A program made the position numbers and the translations under genes. The notes beneath the pieces are model-generated. The model saw nothing but the letters and a program-made list of their open reading frames with translations. It searched no databases and was not told the origin of the DNA. Source: Fusobacterium mortiferum (GTDB lineage: Bacteria > Fusobacteriota > Fusobacteriia > Fusobacteriales > Fusobacteriaceae). From it: a DNA stretch of 64,000 nucleotides. The DNA lies in the NCBI RefSeq assembly GCF_016900045.1, contig NZ_JACSNP010000003.1, positions 83,316 to 147,315 on the forward strand. The letters are read 5' to 3'. Below are positions 63,955 to 64,000 of the stretch, piece by piece. The stretch's first letter is position 1. Every line of letters begins with the position of its first letter.

Positions 63955-63991
63955 AGACTTTCTTCAAAAAATTTGAAGAAGGTCTTTTTTT
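63955..63991 (+). terminator. Terminator near the right edge
   Basis: AGACTTTCTTCAAA (63955-63968) pairs with TTTGAAGAAGGTCT (63972-63985), one wobble, followed by T7. It is about 65 bases past the nitroreductase stop and ends the trmL-ruvC-nitroreductase transcript, or an RNA starting near 63950. Confidence 0.82.
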
Positions 63992-64000
63992 GTTGCCAAA

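Overview
This window is an AT-rich, densely coded bacterial chromosome segment with no rRNA, tRNA, CRISPR array, insertion sequence or prophage. The very low G+C codon usage, the outer-membrane machinery (LpxK, a glycosyltransferase family 9 enzyme, an usher-like outer-membrane protein), PTS and MFS sugar uptake, MinCDE and cobalamin lower-ligand genes together suggest a Fusobacteriota member, probably Fusobacterium or a close relative such as Cetobacterium. That assignment is inference from gene content and base composition. No gene-free stretch exceeds 300 bases. The longest gaps (about 185-285 bases at 19366, 27108, 48177 and 50242) hold leaders, terminators and promoters.

Layout. Positions 1-7126 (minus) carry the start of topA, then dprA, a TPR protein, xseA, uvrB and a YibE/F membrane protein. 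Positions 7146-11737 (minus) carry an alkaline phosphatase and a beta-glucoside PTS pair (EIIBC plus a GH1 phospho-beta-glucosidase) behind a leader terminator. Positions 11747-17621 (minus) carry cobU-cobS-cobC-cobT followed by radC, ricT, a TrmN6-type methyltransferase and an ankyrin protein. A DEAD-box helicase with a long structured leader follows. Positions 19647-23072 (minus) are an lpxK operon with an orphan protein, an EIIA PTS protein, nadD and a YfcE-like phosphodiesterase. Then come smc with a small Cys-rich partner gene, a flavin reductase pair, and minC-minD-minE on the plus strand.

Positions 30333-41263 are mostly single genes on both strands: an M29 aminopeptidase, an alpha/beta-hydrolase without its serine, udk, an M16 protease, a tautomerase-like protein, two methyltransferases, mgtE and a LacI-type regulator. 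Positions 41296-48176 (minus) form a compact six-gene operon that is the most interesting part of the window. It encodes a PapD-like chaperone, two secreted proteins with the same pilin-like C-terminal strand, an usher-like outer-membrane protein, a secreted MORN/YwqK-type repeat protein and a solute-binding-protein homologue with no transporter. It looks like a divergent chaperone-usher surface-fibre system. htpG lies upstream with a CIRCE-like operator.

Positions 50495-56030 (plus) are a galactoside operon: GH36 alpha-galactosidase, GPH-family sugar symporter and GH42 beta-galactosidase. The right end holds a GT9 glycosyltransferase, lepA, a PIN-PhoH ATPase, trxB and an MBL-fold hydrolase on the minus strand, then trmL, ruvC and a nitroreductase on the plus strand.

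A recurring promoter form, an extended -10 (TGTTATAAT, five exact copies, often with a poor -35), is visible throughout. Several genes start at TTG or GTG or have a better internal ATG. Start choices were made from Shine-Dalgarno spacing.
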